Part shown: piece after piece, positions 24,664 through 34,610 of the stretch | Numbering within the stretch: position 1 is the first letter of the stretch | Layout: each line of letters opens with the position of its first letter | Assembly: GCF_000385215.1 (NCBI RefSeq) | Contig: NZ_ARQK01000047.1 | Coordinates: forward strand, 1 to 64,000 | Direction of reading: 5' to 3' | DNA length: 64,000 nucleotides | Source: Thioalkalivibrio thiocyanoxidans ARh2 | GTDB taxonomy: Bacteria > Pseudomonadota > Gammaproteobacteria > Ectothiorhodospirales > Ectothiorhodospiraceae | Position numbers and translations under genes: made by a program | The notes under the pieces: model-generated | What the model was told of the DNA's origin: nothing | Database searches by the model: none | What the model saw: only the letters and a program-made list of their open reading frames with translations

Positions 24664-25920
24664 ATGCACCACATCTCTTATTCGACCCTGCTGCGACTGG
24701 CTTCTCCGGCCTTGCTGGCGCGGCTGGTGCGCCGCGCGCGGGCGAACGCGGTGCCGGTGGCCCGCTGGCGTGAATGGCTGGGGGCCGGGGAGCCGCTGGC
24801 ACCCGGCGCCATCTGGCTCCATGCCGCGTCGGTGGGGGAGGTGGAGGCGGCGGTACCGCTCGCACGCGCCTTGCGCAGCCGCTATCCCGGGCGTGCGCTC
24901 CTGATGACGACCACGACACCGGAGGGGGCGGCGCGGGTGGAAGCAGCTCTGGGGCGGGATGTTCGGCACGCCTATCTGCCCCTGGACCTGCCCGGGGCGG
25001 TTCGCCGCTTCTTGCGACGGACCCATCCAGCCGTCGCGCTGATCGTCGAGACCGAACTATGGCCCAATCTCTATCGTGCCTGCGAACAGGCCGGTATCCC
25101 GCTCTACGTGGTCAGTGCGCGGCTGTCGCCACGATCGCTGCAGCGGTACCGGCGGCTGCAGCCACTGGTGCGGGAAACCCTTGCGCGTGTCGAGAAGGTC
25201 CTGGCGCAGGACGAGTCGGCCGCCCGGGGCTTTCGCGAGCTGGGGGCGCCGAACGCGCGCGTCCAGGTGATGGGAAATCTGAAGTTCGATCGCGCATTGC
25301 CGCCTGGGCATGAACAGGCGGGGGATCTGCGTGCGTCCGTTGCGCCCGAGGGAGCGCCGGTCTGGGTAGCGGTCAGTACGCGGGAAGGCGAAGAAGAGGC
25401 CGTGCTCGAGGCCCACCGCGTGGTACGCGAGTCCCATCCCGACGCCGTACTGCTCTGGGTTCCGCGCCACCGCGATCGCTTTGATATGGCTTTCGAGGCG
25501 GCCAGGCAAGCCGGGTTTTCTGTCGGGAGACGCACGCAATGCCCGGGGCCGCCGCTGGATGTGCTGGTGGGCGATACGATCGGCGAGATCGGAGCCTATC
25601 TAGGTGCGGCGGACGCCGCTTTTGTAGGCGGTAGCCTGGCTCCCCTGGGGGGGCAGAACGTACTCGAGCCCGCCGCACTCGGGCTGCCGGTGCTTGTAGG
25701 GCCCAGTACCGAGCACTTTACATTTGCGGTTGAACGCCTCGAGGGGCGAGGTGCGTTGTGTTGTGTGCAGAATGCCGAGGCGCTGGGCCGCGCCGTCGCG
25801 GACTTGCTGGGAGATCCTGCTTGTCGCAAAACGATGGGTGATGGAGCCCGCACTGTGATCGAGGACGAGCGTGGCGCGGTGGAGCGCGTGCTGGCCGAGG
25901 TGGAAACCCATCTTGCATGA
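24664..25920 (+). CDS. waaA: 3-deoxy-D-manno-octulosonic acid transferase
   Basis: 418 residues from the ATG at 24664, the normal WaaA (KdtA) length. It has the N-terminal acceptor-site segment IWLHAASVGEVEAAVPLARA with the catalytic Glu. Also present are ETELWPNLYRACEQAGIPLY, VMGNLKFD and, in the CMP-Kdo domain, FVGGSLAPLGGQNVLEPAAL with the GGHN-like helix. It transfers Kdo from CMP-Kdo to lipid IVA at the inner membrane. It follows gmhAB on the same strand; with kdkA at 6560 this suggests a mono-Kdo, Kdo-phosphate core, though WaaA functionality cannot be read from sequence. Confidence 0.95.
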   Translation: MHHISYSTLLRLASPALLARLVRRARANAVPVARWREWLGAGEPLAPGAIWLHAASVGEVEAAVPLARALRSRYPGRALLMTTTTPEGAARVEAALGRDVRHAYLPLDLPGAVRRFLRRTHPAVALIVETELWPNLYRACEQAGIPLYVVSARLSPRSLQRYRRLQPLVRETLARVEKVLAQDESAARGFRELGAPNARVQVMGNLKFDRALPPGHEQAGDLRASVAPEGAPVWVAVSTREGEEEAVLEAHRVVRESHPDAVLLWVPRHRDRFDMAFEAARQAGFSVGRRTQCPGPPLDVLVGDTIGEIGAYLGAADAAFVGGSLAPLGGQNVLEPAALGLPVLVGPSTEHFTFAVERLEGRGALCCVQNAEALGRAVADLLGDPACRKTMGDGARTVIEDERGAVERVLAEVETHLA

Positions 25921-25957
25921 TGCGCATTGACCGCCCTGCCCGACTTCGTATGGATTT

Positions 25958-26467
25958 TTATTTCTCCCGCCTTAGCCGCTGTCCGCACTCCCGGCACTCA
26001 TAGCGGTATCGACGCCGCTGAATCAAGTAATGTCGCCGGGCGCTCAGTGCGTGAGTCTGGCAGGCACAACGATACGCATAGGTCTTGAGCCTTCTGCCCT
26101 GCAGGGGCGTGTTGTGCGTGATTCGTGGCTGGCAGCCGAAGGTCTCCATCCAGGCCCGCCATTCCGGGCCGTGAGGGCGCACGCGGCGCGCCCCGAACGT
26201 TCGGTAAACGAGCGAGTGCGCTACCTCGTGGACAACGGTATCCGGGAAGTGTGCATCCCAGTCCTGACAGAATGCCTGCGGATTAAATCGAAGCTGCTCA
26301 TGCCCGTTGCGCAACCGCCATTGGCCGGCGGCTTTTCCCGTCAGGTTAAAAAGAACCTCGGGTGCCGATCCCGGCTGGCCGGGGCGGGCCTTTATGTAAA
26401 GGTCACACACCTTTTCTTGGATGGCCGCTTTCTGTTCTTTCGTCAATTTAGTTCGGTGGTCTTGCAA
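25958..26467 (-). CDS. SprT-like zinc metalloprotease domain protein
   Basis: The frame is open from 26593 to 25958. The family-like region begins near LTKEQKAAIQEKV and carries the zinc motif VVHEVAHSLVYRTFG, then RPHGPEWRAWM (third ligand region), and a C-terminal zinc ribbon (YRCAC...ECREC). This matches SprT in order and length. No ATG fits well: the ATG at 26593 lies inside the divergent gene's start. TTG at 26467 has GGAAG just upstream and is chosen; TTG 26446 is also possible. The upstream segment is unusually AT-rich for this genome. A protease role is inferred from the fold and is unproven for bacterial SprT. Confidence 0.7.
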   Translation of the reverse strand: MQDHRTKLTKEQKAAIQEKVCDLYIKARPGQPGSAPEVLFNLTGKAAGQWRLRNGHEQLRFNPQAFCQDWDAHFPDTVVHEVAHSLVYRTFGARRVRPHGPEWRAWMETFGCQPRITHNTPLQGRRLKTYAYRCACQTHALSARRHYLIQRRRYRYECRECGQRLRREK

Positions 26468-26576
26468 TTTACTTCCGTTTTTATCATATTCAGCCGTGCC
26501 ATATGTCCCGTCCAGGGCGAGCCAAGGGTTGGAATCCGTTCTGGTCAATGAAAATTTCTGAATGAGGAGTCGCGTA

Positions 26577-27014
26577 ATGAGTCTGGATAGCAAGAAGGCC
26601 TCCGAACTTTCTGCCGAAGAGCTGTATGCGCTGGCCCGTCAGCGGGAAAAGGAAGAGGCTGAGCGCCAGGAAGCCGAGCGTCGCAAGAAGCGCGAAAAGT
26701 TGATGGAGAAGCGCAAGGAGATGATCGCGCGTCATCGCAAGGAACTCAACGAACTTGAGCGCCAGATCCGTGAACTGGGCGGCCGTGTGGGCCGTACTGG
26801 TGGTGGCCGGCGTGGTGGCCGGGGCGGCAGCTCGGTCAGTCAGCAGCTGGTCGAGATCGTGGCGGAGAAGTCCGAGATGGCCACCAAGGAGATCAAGGAA
26901 CGTGCCGAGAAGGCAGGCCTGGATACCAAGAACATCTCTCAGACGCTTGCCTATCTGAAGCGCCAGGGCCGTCTGAAGTCCCCGCGCCGTGGCGTGTACA
27001 AATCCGCGGCCTGA
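26577..27014 (+). CDS. Coiled-coil / basic linker / winged-helix nucleoid-type protein, unknown
   Basis: 145 residues with three parts. Residues 1-70 are a long charged coiled coil (many EAERR/KREK repeats). Residues about 70-88 are a glycine/arginine linker (GRTGGGRRGGRGG). Residues 88-145 look like a small winged helix (SQQLVEIVAEKSEMATKEIK, then ISQTLAYLKRQGRLKSPRRG). The architecture resembles an H-NS- or histone-like DNA-binding protein without H-NS homology. A perfect GAGGAG lies seven bases before the ATG at 26577. High expression is likely. It shares a long hairpin terminator with the convergent rnd gene. The function is an inference from shape. Confidence 0.75.
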   Translation: MSLDSKKASELSAEELYALARQREKEEAERQEAERRKKREKLMEKRKEMIARHRKELNELERQIRELGGRVGRTGGGRRGGRGGSSVSQQLVEIVAEKSEMATKEIKERAEKAGLDTKNISQTLAYLKRQGRLKSPRRGVYKSAA

Positions 27015-27031
27015 GCGGGTTGCGTCTGGCG

Positions 27032-27062
27032 ACGATTGCGGTGGTTATTCCGCCGCAATCGT
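27032..27062. terminator. Hairpin between convergent genes (overlaps rnd stop)
   Basis: A 13-bp stem (ACGATTGCGGTGG / CCGCCGCAATCGT, one G-T pair) closes a five-base loop TTATT at 27045-27049. The loop contains the rnd stop codon (TAA on the minus strand). It lies 17 bases after the plus-strand stop at 27014. There is no T-tract, so its strength as an intrinsic terminator is uncertain; a bidirectional 3'-end stabiliser is also possible. Confidence 0.55.
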
Positions 27063-28220
27063 GTCGCTGGTGGCTTCCATTTCAAGCTCGCCGCTGGGGC
27101 TGCAGGCCAGGCGGCTCTCGCCGTTAAACCAGTGCTGTATGGTCTGACCCGCAATCTCCCGGCGCCAGCCGCTCGCCAGGCGGCCATGCCTGCCGTCGCT
27201 CTTCAGTAGTTCGATCACATCCTTGCGTTGCGCGATCGCCGCGGCGCTGATCTGGTGCTCGCGTGCACATTCGCGCAGCAGCGCCATGCCGATATCAACC
27301 AGCACCTCGTCACGCTCGCCCAGGCGCGGCTTCTCCGGCAACTGCGGCCATTGTTCGCGCGGAAGGGCCTGGCCTTCCCGGATGGCCGCCAGAAGCGATT
27401 CGATATGTTCCGGCTTCATGCCGCCGGGGAACTGGCGCAGTTCGCGCAAGGCTTTGGCGTCACCCGGTGTGCGGCGCGCGATGTCCAGCAGGAGGTCATC
27501 GGACAGTACCCAGCGCCGAGGGCGGTTGCTGCTTTGCGCGGTACGTTCGCGCCAGGCCGCCACGCACTTCAGAACGGCGCGCTCCTTTGGTTTCAGCCGT
27601 TTCACGCCCGACACCCGCTGCCAACTTTGTTCCGGGTCCGGTTCGTACAGGGCCGGGTCGCTCAGGGCCTCCATCTCCGGGCGCAGCCAGTGCATGCGGT
27701 CATGGCTGTCCAGCTCGTGCAGCAGGCGGTTGAACAGTGTCGCGAGGTGGCGGACGTCGTCGGCGGCATAGCGGATCTGGTCTGCGCTCAGGGGGCGTCG
27801 GGACCAGTCGGTCCGGGTCTGGCTCTTGTCGAGCTCGCGGTCGAGCACGTTCTTGACCAGGTTGGCGTAGCCGACCTGCTCACCGTAGCCGAGCATGCTG
27901 GCCGCGATCTGGGTGTCGAACACCGGGCTGGGTACAAACCCCAGCTCGCGATACAGCAGCTCCATGTCCTGCGAGGCGGCGTGGAAGACCTTGGTGATGC
28001 CCGGGTCCCGGAACAGGGGTGCGAGCTGCTGGATGTCGAGACGCAGCGGGTCGATGCAGGCGAGCTGATCTAGCGTGGCGGCCTGCACCAGACAAAGCTG
28101 CGGGTAATAGGTCTTCTCGCGCAGGAACTCCGTGTCCAGCGCGATCCAGTCCGTCCCGGCGATGGAATCGAGAAACGCCTGCAGGTCTTCGGGCGTCTCG
28201 ATCAGCCCGTGGTCATGCAT
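27045..28220 (-). CDS. rnd: Ribonuclease D
   Basis: 391 residues. The DEDDy exonuclease domain has WIALDTEFLREKTYYPQLCL (Exo I), VFHAASQDMELLYRELG (Exo II) and IRYAADDVRHLATLFNRL (Exo III with the Tyr). HRDC domains follow, around LSDDLLLDIARRTP and GMKPEHIESLLAAI. It trims 3' ends of tRNA precursors and other stable RNAs. Its ATG overlaps the stop of the DUF1244 gene by eight bases (28213-28220), so the two are co-translated. Confidence 0.95.
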   Translation of the reverse strand: MHDHGLIETPEDLQAFLDSIAGTDWIALDTEFLREKTYYPQLCLVQAATLDQLACIDPLRLDIQQLAPLFRDPGITKVFHAASQDMELLYRELGFVPSPVFDTQIAASMLGYGEQVGYANLVKNVLDRELDKSQTRTDWSRRPLSADQIRYAADDVRHLATLFNRLLHELDSHDRMHWLRPEMEALSDPALYEPDPEQSWQRVSGVKRLKPKERAVLKCVAAWRERTAQSSNRPRRWVLSDDLLLDIARRTPGDAKALRELRQFPGGMKPEHIESLLAAIREGQALPREQWPQLPEKPRLGERDEVLVDIGMALLRECAREHQISAAAIAQRKDVIELLKSDGRHGRLASGWRREIAGQTIQHWFNGESRLACSPSGELEMEATSDTIAAE

Positions 28221-28515
28221 GACTCGATTTCTGGCTCGCCTCGAAAGCCGCCTTCTGCTCGGCGGTCGCCTCCTTCTGGTAGCGCTCCTTCCATTCGCTG
28301 TAGGGCATCCCGTAGACGATCTCGCGGGCCCCTTCGTAGTCGATCGACTCGCCGCGCTCCTCGGCGGCCGCGAGGTACCATTTGGACAGGCAGTTGCGGC
28401 AGAAACCCGCGAGATTCATCAGGTCGATGTTCTGCACATCCTTGCGCTCGTCCAGATGCTGCAGCAGGCGCTGGAATACGGCGGCCTCGATTTCGGTGCG
28501 GGTCTTCGGGTCCAT
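28213..28515 (-). CDS. DUF1244 family protein
   Basis: 100 residues. It matches the conserved DUF1244 pattern: TRTEIEAAVFQRLLQHLDER, then VQNIDLMNLAGFCRNCLSKW and later YGMPYSEWKERYQ. The FCRNCL segment gives a CxxC pair, which may bind metal, but no function is established. ATG 28515 is chosen because GGAGAT lies about eight bases upstream; ATG 28530 would overlap that site. It sits between mreD (90-base gap) and rnd (8-base overlap) on the same strand. Confidence 0.88.
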   Translation of the reverse strand: MDPKTRTEIEAAVFQRLLQHLDERKDVQNIDLMNLAGFCRNCLSKWYLAAAEERGESIDYEGAREIVYGMPYSEWKERYQKEATAEQKAAFEASQKSSHA

Positions 28516-28605
28516 GGTGGATATCTCCATTGATCAGTGTTTCCCTCAGTGCGCACAGTATGAAACAGCTTTTGGGGCCGTTCGACCGGAACGGGCGGCT
28601 GGTGT

Positions 28606-29097
28606 TCAGCTCAGGTGGAGCAGCCAGCGCCGACGCATGTCCCTTAGCAGCAGAAAGATCAGGGGCCAGACCAGCGCGCTGGTCGCCACCGGGGCCCAGT
28701 ACCAGGCGCTGCCGGGGGGTACTCCGATCGCGCCCTGTGGCCACAGGGCCAGGAGCTTGTACAGCGCCGTAAGGACGGCCACCACGATCGCCTGTTGCCA
28801 CACGGGGTAGACGCGCAGGCGTGGGTGGATCTGGATCACGATGTACGCCATCACTGCCAGGGCGATGGCGTTTTGTCCGAGCAGCTGCCCGTGCAGGGTG
28901 TCCAGCAGCAGGCCTGTGACAAAGGCGGTCAGCACCCCGATGCGCTGAGGGAAGGCCATGATCCAGTACACCAGCGCCAGCAGCGGCCATTCGGGCCGGG
29001 CCGGGGCCAGCGTATCCGGTATAGGCACGATGGAGAGGGCTAGCGCGACCACCAGGGTCAGGATGACCAGCCAGGGGATGCCCAGCGCGGGATTCAT
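28606..29097 (-). CDS. mreD: Rod shape-determining protein MreD
   Basis: 163 residues with five or six membrane helices, starting IPWLVILTLVVALALSIVPI. MreD-type features include ARPEWPLLALVYWIMAFPQR and GLLLDTLHGQLLGQNAIALA. It forms part of the inner-membrane elongasome with MreB, MreC, RodA and PBP2. Its ATG overlaps the mreC stop by four bases (29094-29097). DUF1244 and rnd lie downstream in place of the maf/rng genes often found there. Confidence 0.93.
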   Translation of the reverse strand: MNPALGIPWLVILTLVVALALSIVPIPDTLAPARPEWPLLALVYWIMAFPQRIGVLTAFVTGLLLDTLHGQLLGQNAIALAVMAYIVIQIHPRLRVYPVWQQAIVVAVLTALYKLLALWPQGAIGVPPGSAWYWAPVATSALVWPLIFLLLRDMRRRWLLHLS

Positions 29098-30020
29098 GAG
29101 GCTTCATCCGCCTCCGGGGCGTGGTTCTCGGCATCCTCCACGGATCCGCTGTCGGTCGGGTCGTCCTCTTCCGGTTCCGATGCATCCGCATCCGGGACCT
29201 CGTCGGTCCACAGCAGGAGGACCTCCCGCGAGCGATCGAGGGCCGCCAGCGGTTCGGCCTGTATGTCGAGGAACGGCTGACCGGGCTGGCGTTCGACCGA
29301 GGTCACCCGAGCGACCGGGTAGTCCGGGGGGAAGCGTCCGCCCAGGCCGGAGGTCAGCAGGAGATCGCCCTCCTTGATGTCCTCCTGCGGCGGTACATGC
29401 CGCATCTCCAGGCGCCGCGGGTTGCCGGTGCCGACGACAATGCCGCGCAGGCCGGTGCGGGCACTGAGCACGGGCAGGGCATGACCGGGGTCGGAGATCA
29501 GCAGAGCGGTGGAGCTGGTCAGCTGGGTCGACAGGACCTGGCCGATTACGCCGTCGGGGTGGATCACGGGCTGCCCCGGGTAGACATCCTGTCGGCTGCC
29601 CTTGCTCAGCACGATCTGCTGGCGGAAGGGGTCCAGGTCCACGGCCAGGAGCTTGGCGGTCTCGACGCGCTCTTCCGCGCGCTCGGCGGTGCTCAGAAGG
29701 GCGCGCAGGCGGTCGTTCTCCATCTGCAGTGCGTCGAAGCGCAGCTGGCGCGCCCGCAGTTCCGCGTTCTCTTCGCGCAGGATGCGGTTTTCGGTGATCA
29801 GGTCTTCGCGGCTGGTGAAGGACTCGAGCAGCCGACTGCCCGCCCGGATCGGGGCATCGACCGCGACCTGCAGGGGGTAGGCCACCGTCGACAGTGCGTT
29901 GCGCACCGTCTGCAGCTCGTTCAGCCGATGATCCAGCGCCATCAGCGCCACACCCAGCAGGATCACCGCGAGCAGGCGCAGAGTGGGTGATACACCCAGT
30001 CTGAACAGCGGCTTGCTGAT
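29094..30020 (-). CDS. mreC: Rod shape-determining protein MreC (apparent ATC start)
   Basis: 308 residues if started at the ATC codon (minus strand 30020-30018). The frame there reads (M)SKPLFRLGVSPTLRLLAV, the expected N-terminal tail and start of the membrane anchor. A perfect GGAGGT lies six bases upstream (30027-30032). The first standard codon, GTG 29966, would cut the anchor short and has no such site. After the helix come a coiled coil (ENRILREENAELRARQLRFD) and the two beta domains (SRQDVYPGQPVIHPDGVIGQ; GLRGIVVGTG). The C-terminal tail is acidic. It is a periplasmic scaffold linking MreB to cell-wall synthases. Confidence 0.9.
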   Translation of the reverse strand: MSKPLFRLGVSPTLRLLAVILLGVALMALDHRLNELQTVRNALSTVAYPLQVAVDAPIRAGSRLLESFTSREDLITENRILREENAELRARQLRFDALQMENDRLRALLSTAERAEERVETAKLLAVDLDPFRQQIVLSKGSRQDVYPGQPVIHPDGVIGQVLSTQLTSSTALLISDPGHALPVLSARTGLRGIVVGTGNPRRLEMRHVPPQEDIKEGDLLLTSGLGGRFPPDYPVARVTSVERQPGQPFLDIQAEPLAALDRSREVLLLWTDEVPDADASEPEEDDPTDSGSVEDAENHAPEADEAS

Positions 30021-30151
30021 GGCTCAACCTCCGGTTGCGGGTCGTGATTGGGTCTGGGGCGCACCACGGTTACGCGGGCGAGATGGTTATGGACCCCACC
30101 AAGTGCCCAGGATCCGGGGCGGCGCCCCCTTCCCCCGATCCAGCCCGGAGT

Positions 30152-31269
<1,118 letters not shown>

Positions 31270-31341
31270 TAACGGCTTTGTGGTAACTTTGCCGGCCGCA
31301 TTCCGCATCATCATCGACTGATACAGGGGCCGTTGCCGATC

Positions 31342-31629
31342 ATGTCTGTAGAAGCCTCCGAAGTTCAGCGCATCGCGCATCTCGCTCGTCTGGCCATGGA
31401 CGACGAAAAGGCCCGCGAATTTGCTGGCGGTCTGAGCGATATCTTCGATTTTGTCGAGCAGCTCGACGGCGCCCCCATCGAGGGCGTGGAACCCATGGCC
31501 CACCCGCTGGATGCCGAGCAGCGCCTGCGCCCGGACGCGGTCACCGAGCCCGATAATCGCGAGGGTTTTCAGGCGATTGCACCGGCCGTCGAGGGCGGGC
31601 TTTATCTGGTGCCTCGCGTGATCGAGTAA
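31342..31629 (+). CDS. gatC: Asp-tRNA(Asn)/Glu-tRNA(Gln) amidotransferase subunit C
   Basis: 95 residues. The family pattern is clear: [46 protein letters not shown] and, at the end, [10 protein letters not shown]. It wraps GatA and GatB together. ATG 31342 is used rather than the TTG at 31333. It leads gatCAB, 67 bases before gatA. The presence of this operon implies that Gln-tRNA(Gln) and/or Asn-tRNA(Asn) is made by transamidation here, which is relevant to the tRNA-Gln gene at 44319. Confidence 0.95.
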   Translation: MSVEASEVQRIAHLARLAMDDEKAREFAGGLSDIFDFVEQLDGAPIEGVEPMAHPLDAEQRLRPDAVTEPDNREGFQAIAPAVEGGLYLVPRVIE

Positions 31630-31696
31630 GCCGCGGGCACCGCTGGCCGATTTCGCCGATTTCATCACGCTTTTTTCGACAAGAGTTCCCGAAACC

Positions 31697-33148
31697 ATGT
31701 CCCAGGAAACCCTGTCCGGCTGGGCGCGCAAGCTCCGGGCCCGCGAGATCAGCTCGCGCGAGCTGACCCAGCTGTATCTAGACCGGATCGAGCGCCTCGA
31801 TCCGCAGCTCAACAGCTTTATTACCGTGACCGCCGAGTCCGCGCTGGCGCAGGCCGATGCCGCCGATGCACGCCTGGCCGATGGTGAACAGACGCCGCTG
31901 CTGGGCGTGCCGGTCGCGCAGAAGGACATCTTCTGCACCGAGGGCGTACGTACCTCCTGCGGGTCGCGCATGCTCGATCCGTTCGTCTCGCCCTACGACG
32001 CCACCGTCGTCGAGCGGATGAATGCTGCCGGCGCGGTGATGCTGGGCAAGACCAACATGGACGAGTTCGCGATGGGCTCGTCCAACGAGACCAGTTTCTA
32101 CGGCCCGGTGCGCAACCCCTGGGATACCGAGCGCGTCCCGGGCGGTTCCTCCGGCGGTTCCGCCGCGGCAGTCGGCGCGCGCCTGGTGCCTGGGGCGACC
32201 GGCACCGATACCGGCGGCTCGATCCGCCAGCCGGCCGCGTTCTGCGGCATTACCGGGCTCAAGCCGACCTACGGGCGCGTGTCGCGCTACGGCATGATCG
32301 CCTTCGCCTCCAGCCTCGACCAGGGCGGCCCGATGGCCGCGACCGCCGAGGACTGCGGCCTGATGCTGAACGCCATGGCCGGTTTCGACCAGCGCGACTC
32401 CACCAGCGTCGAGCGCCCGGCCGAGGATTTCACCGCCGGTCTGGACCAGGACCTGAAGGGGCTGCGCATTGGTCTGCCGAAGGAGTTCTTCGCCGAGGGC
32501 CTGGACGAGAAAGTGCGCGGCGTGATCGACGCGGCCGTCGATGTGCTCAAGGGCCGCGGCGCCGAGATCCGCGAGGTCAGCCTGCCGAACAGCCACCTGT
32601 CGGTGCCGGCCTACTACGTGGTCGCCCCGGCCGAGTGTTCCTCGAACCTCGCCCGCTTCGACGGCGTGCGCTACGGCCACCGCTGCGAGAACCCCGAGGA
32701 CCTGATGGACCTCTACACCCGCTCGCGCGGGGAGGGCTTCGGCGACGAGGTGAAGCGTCGCATCATGGTCGGTACCTACGTGCTGTCCGCCGGCTACTAC
32801 GACGCCTACTACCTGAAGGCGCAGAAGGTCCGCCGCATCATCGCCGACGATTTCCGGAGCGTCTTCGAGGATGTCGACGTCCTGCTCGCCCCGACCACGC
32901 CGGAGCTGCCGTTCGCACTGGGCGCCAAGGCCGATCCGGTCAGCATGTACCTGTCGGACATCTACACCATCGCCGCGAACCTCGCGGGCCTGCCGGCGAT
33001 GTCGCTGCCGGCCGGCGAGATCGACGGCCTGCCGGTGGGGCTGCAGCTGATCGGCAACTATTTCGACGAGGCGCGCCTGCTCGGCGTCGCCCACCAGTAC
33101 CAGCAAGAAACCGACTGGCACACCCGTGTGCCGGCGGCCTTCGCCTGA
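31697..33148 (+). CDS. gatA: Asp-tRNA(Asn)/Glu-tRNA(Gln) amidotransferase subunit A
   Basis: 483 residues, amidase-signature enzyme. The Ser-cisSer-Lys triad is visible: Lys in [15 protein letters not shown], the Gly/Ser-rich [20 protein letters not shown], and [16 protein letters not shown] with the nucleophile Ser. It releases ammonia from glutamine and channels it to GatB. It is flanked by gatC upstream and gatB ten bases downstream, and is full length. Confidence 0.97.
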   Translation: MSQETLSGWARKLRAREISSRELTQLYLDRIERLDPQLNSFITVTAESALAQADAADARLADGEQTPLLGVPVAQKDIFCTEGVRTSCGSRMLDPFVSPYDATVVERMNAAGAVMLGKTNMDEFAMGSSNETSFYGPVRNPWDTERVPGGSSGGSAAAVGARLVPGATGTDTGGSIRQPAAFCGITGLKPTYGRVSRYGMIAFASSLDQGGPMAATAEDCGLMLNAMAGFDQRDSTSVERPAEDFTAGLDQDLKGLRIGLPKEFFAEGLDEKVRGVIDAAVDVLKGRGAEIREVSLPNSHLSVPAYYVVAPAECSSNLARFDGVRYGHRCENPEDLMDLYTRSRGEGFGDEVKRRIMVGTYVLSAGYYDAYYLKAQKVRRIIADDFRSVFEDVDVLLAPTTPELPFALGAKADPVSMYLSDIYTIAANLAGLPAMSLPAGEIDGLPVGLQLIGNYFDEARLLGVAHQYQQETDWHTRVPAAFA

Positions 33149-33158
33149 GGATCGCCGC

Positions 33159-34592
33159 ATGGAATGGGAAACCGTCATCGGGCTGGAGATTCACGCCCAG
33201 CTCAACACCGTCTCCAAGATCTTCTCCGGGGCGCCGACCGCCTACGGTGCCGAGCCCAACCGCCAGGCCTGCGCGGTGGACCTGGGCATGCCCGGCGTGC
33301 TGCCGGTGCTGAACCAGGGTGCGGTGGAGAAGGCCGTGATGCTGGGGCTGGCGATCGACGCCGAGATCACCCCGCGTTCGGTGTTCGCGCGCAAGAACTA
33401 CTTCTACCCGGATCTCCCCAAGGGCTACCAGATCTCGCAGTACGAGCTGCCAATCGTCGCCCGCGGGCACCTGGATATCGAGCTGGAGGACGGCACGATC
33501 AAGCGCATCGGGGTGACCCGCGCACACCTCGAGGAAGACGCCGGCAAGAGCCTGCACGAGGGCTTCGAGCTGATGACCGGCATCGACCTCAACCGTGCCG
33601 GTACCCCGCTGATCGAGATCGTCTCCGAGCCGGAACTGCGCTCGGCGAAAGAGGCCGTTGCCTACATGAAGAAGCTGCACTCGCTGGTGCGCTATCTCGA
33701 TATCTGCGACGGCAACATGCAGGAGGGCAGCTTCCGCTGTGATGCGAACGTCTCGATCCGGCCGAAGGGCCAGACCGAGTTCGGCACCCGCGCGGAGCTG
33801 AAGAACCTGAACTCCTTCCGCTTCGTCGAGCGCGCGATCAATCACGAGATCGAGCGCCAGATCGACGTGATCGAGGGTGGCGGCAGCGTGGTCCAGGAGA
33901 CCCGCCTGTACGACCCGGATCGCGACGAGACGCGCTCCATGCGCACCAAGGAAGAGGCCAACGACTACCGCTATTTCCCCGATCCGGACCTGCTGCCGGT
34001 GGTGGTGGACACGGCGTTCGTGAACCAGATGCGCGAGAAGCTCCCGGAGCTGCCGGATGCCAAGCGCGCCCGCTTTGTCGAGCAGTACGGCCTGTCCGAC
34101 TACGACGCCGGTGTGCTGACCGCGGCGCGCGAGATGGGCGACTTCTACGAGGCCGTGGCCGCCGGCTGTGGCGCGCCCAAGCTCGCCGCCAACTGGGTGA
34201 TGGGCGAGTTCTCCGCGGCGCTGAACCGCTCCGAGGTCGAGCTGGCCGAGGCCCCGGTGAATGCCGAGGGGCTGGCCGGGCTGCTGGCCCGCATCCAGGA
34301 CGAGACCATCTCCGGCAAGATCGCCAAGGAGGTCTTCGAGGCGATGTGGAACGGCGAGGGCGATGCCGACACCGTGATCGAGGCCAAGGGGCTCAAGCAG
34401 ATCACCGATACCGGCGCGATTGACGCGATCATCGACGAGGTGATGGCCAACAATCCGCAGCAGCTGGAGCAGTACCGTGGTGGCAAGGACAAGCTGTTTG
34501 GCTTCTTCGTCGGCCAAGTGATGAAGGCGACCCAGGGCAAGGCGAACCCGGCCCAGGTGAATGAGCGCCTGAAGGCCAAGCTGGACGGATGA
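33159..34592 (+). CDS. gatB: Asp-tRNA(Asn)/Glu-tRNA(Gln) amidotransferase subunit B
   Basis: 477 residues. It starts [20 protein letters not shown]. The cradle domain has [29 protein letters not shown] and [20 protein letters not shown]. The C-terminal helical/YqeY-like domain ends [19 protein letters not shown]. It phosphorylates and amidates misacylated Glu-tRNA or Asp-tRNA. It is the last gene of gatCAB; hslO follows after 18 bases on the same strand. Confidence 0.97.
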   Translation: MEWETVIGLEIHAQLNTVSKIFSGAPTAYGAEPNRQACAVDLGMPGVLPVLNQGAVEKAVMLGLAIDAEITPRSVFARKNYFYPDLPKGYQISQYELPIVARGHLDIELEDGTIKRIGVTRAHLEEDAGKSLHEGFELMTGIDLNRAGTPLIEIVSEPELRSAKEAVAYMKKLHSLVRYLDICDGNMQEGSFRCDANVSIRPKGQTEFGTRAELKNLNSFRFVERAINHEIERQIDVIEGGGSVVQETRLYDPDRDETRSMRTKEEANDYRYFPDPDLLPVVVDTAFVNQMREKLPELPDAKRARFVEQYGLSDYDAGVLTAAREMGDFYEAVAAGCGAPKLAANWVMGEFSAALNRSEVELAEAPVNAEGLAGLLARIQDETISGKIAKEVFEAMWNGEGDADTVIEAKGLKQITDTGAIDAIIDEVMANNPQQLEQYRGGKDKLFGFFVGQVMKATQGKANPAQVNERLKAKLDG

Positions 34593-34610
34593 TGCAGGGC
34601 TGCGGACTCC

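Noticed and set aside
2003-25920. Capsule (Wza/Wzb/Wzc or KpsM) or complete Wzx/Wzy O-antigen cluster
   Set aside because: No wzx, wzy, wzz, wza or kps gene is visible; lipid A and inner-core genes dominate, so an LPS core locus is the better description.
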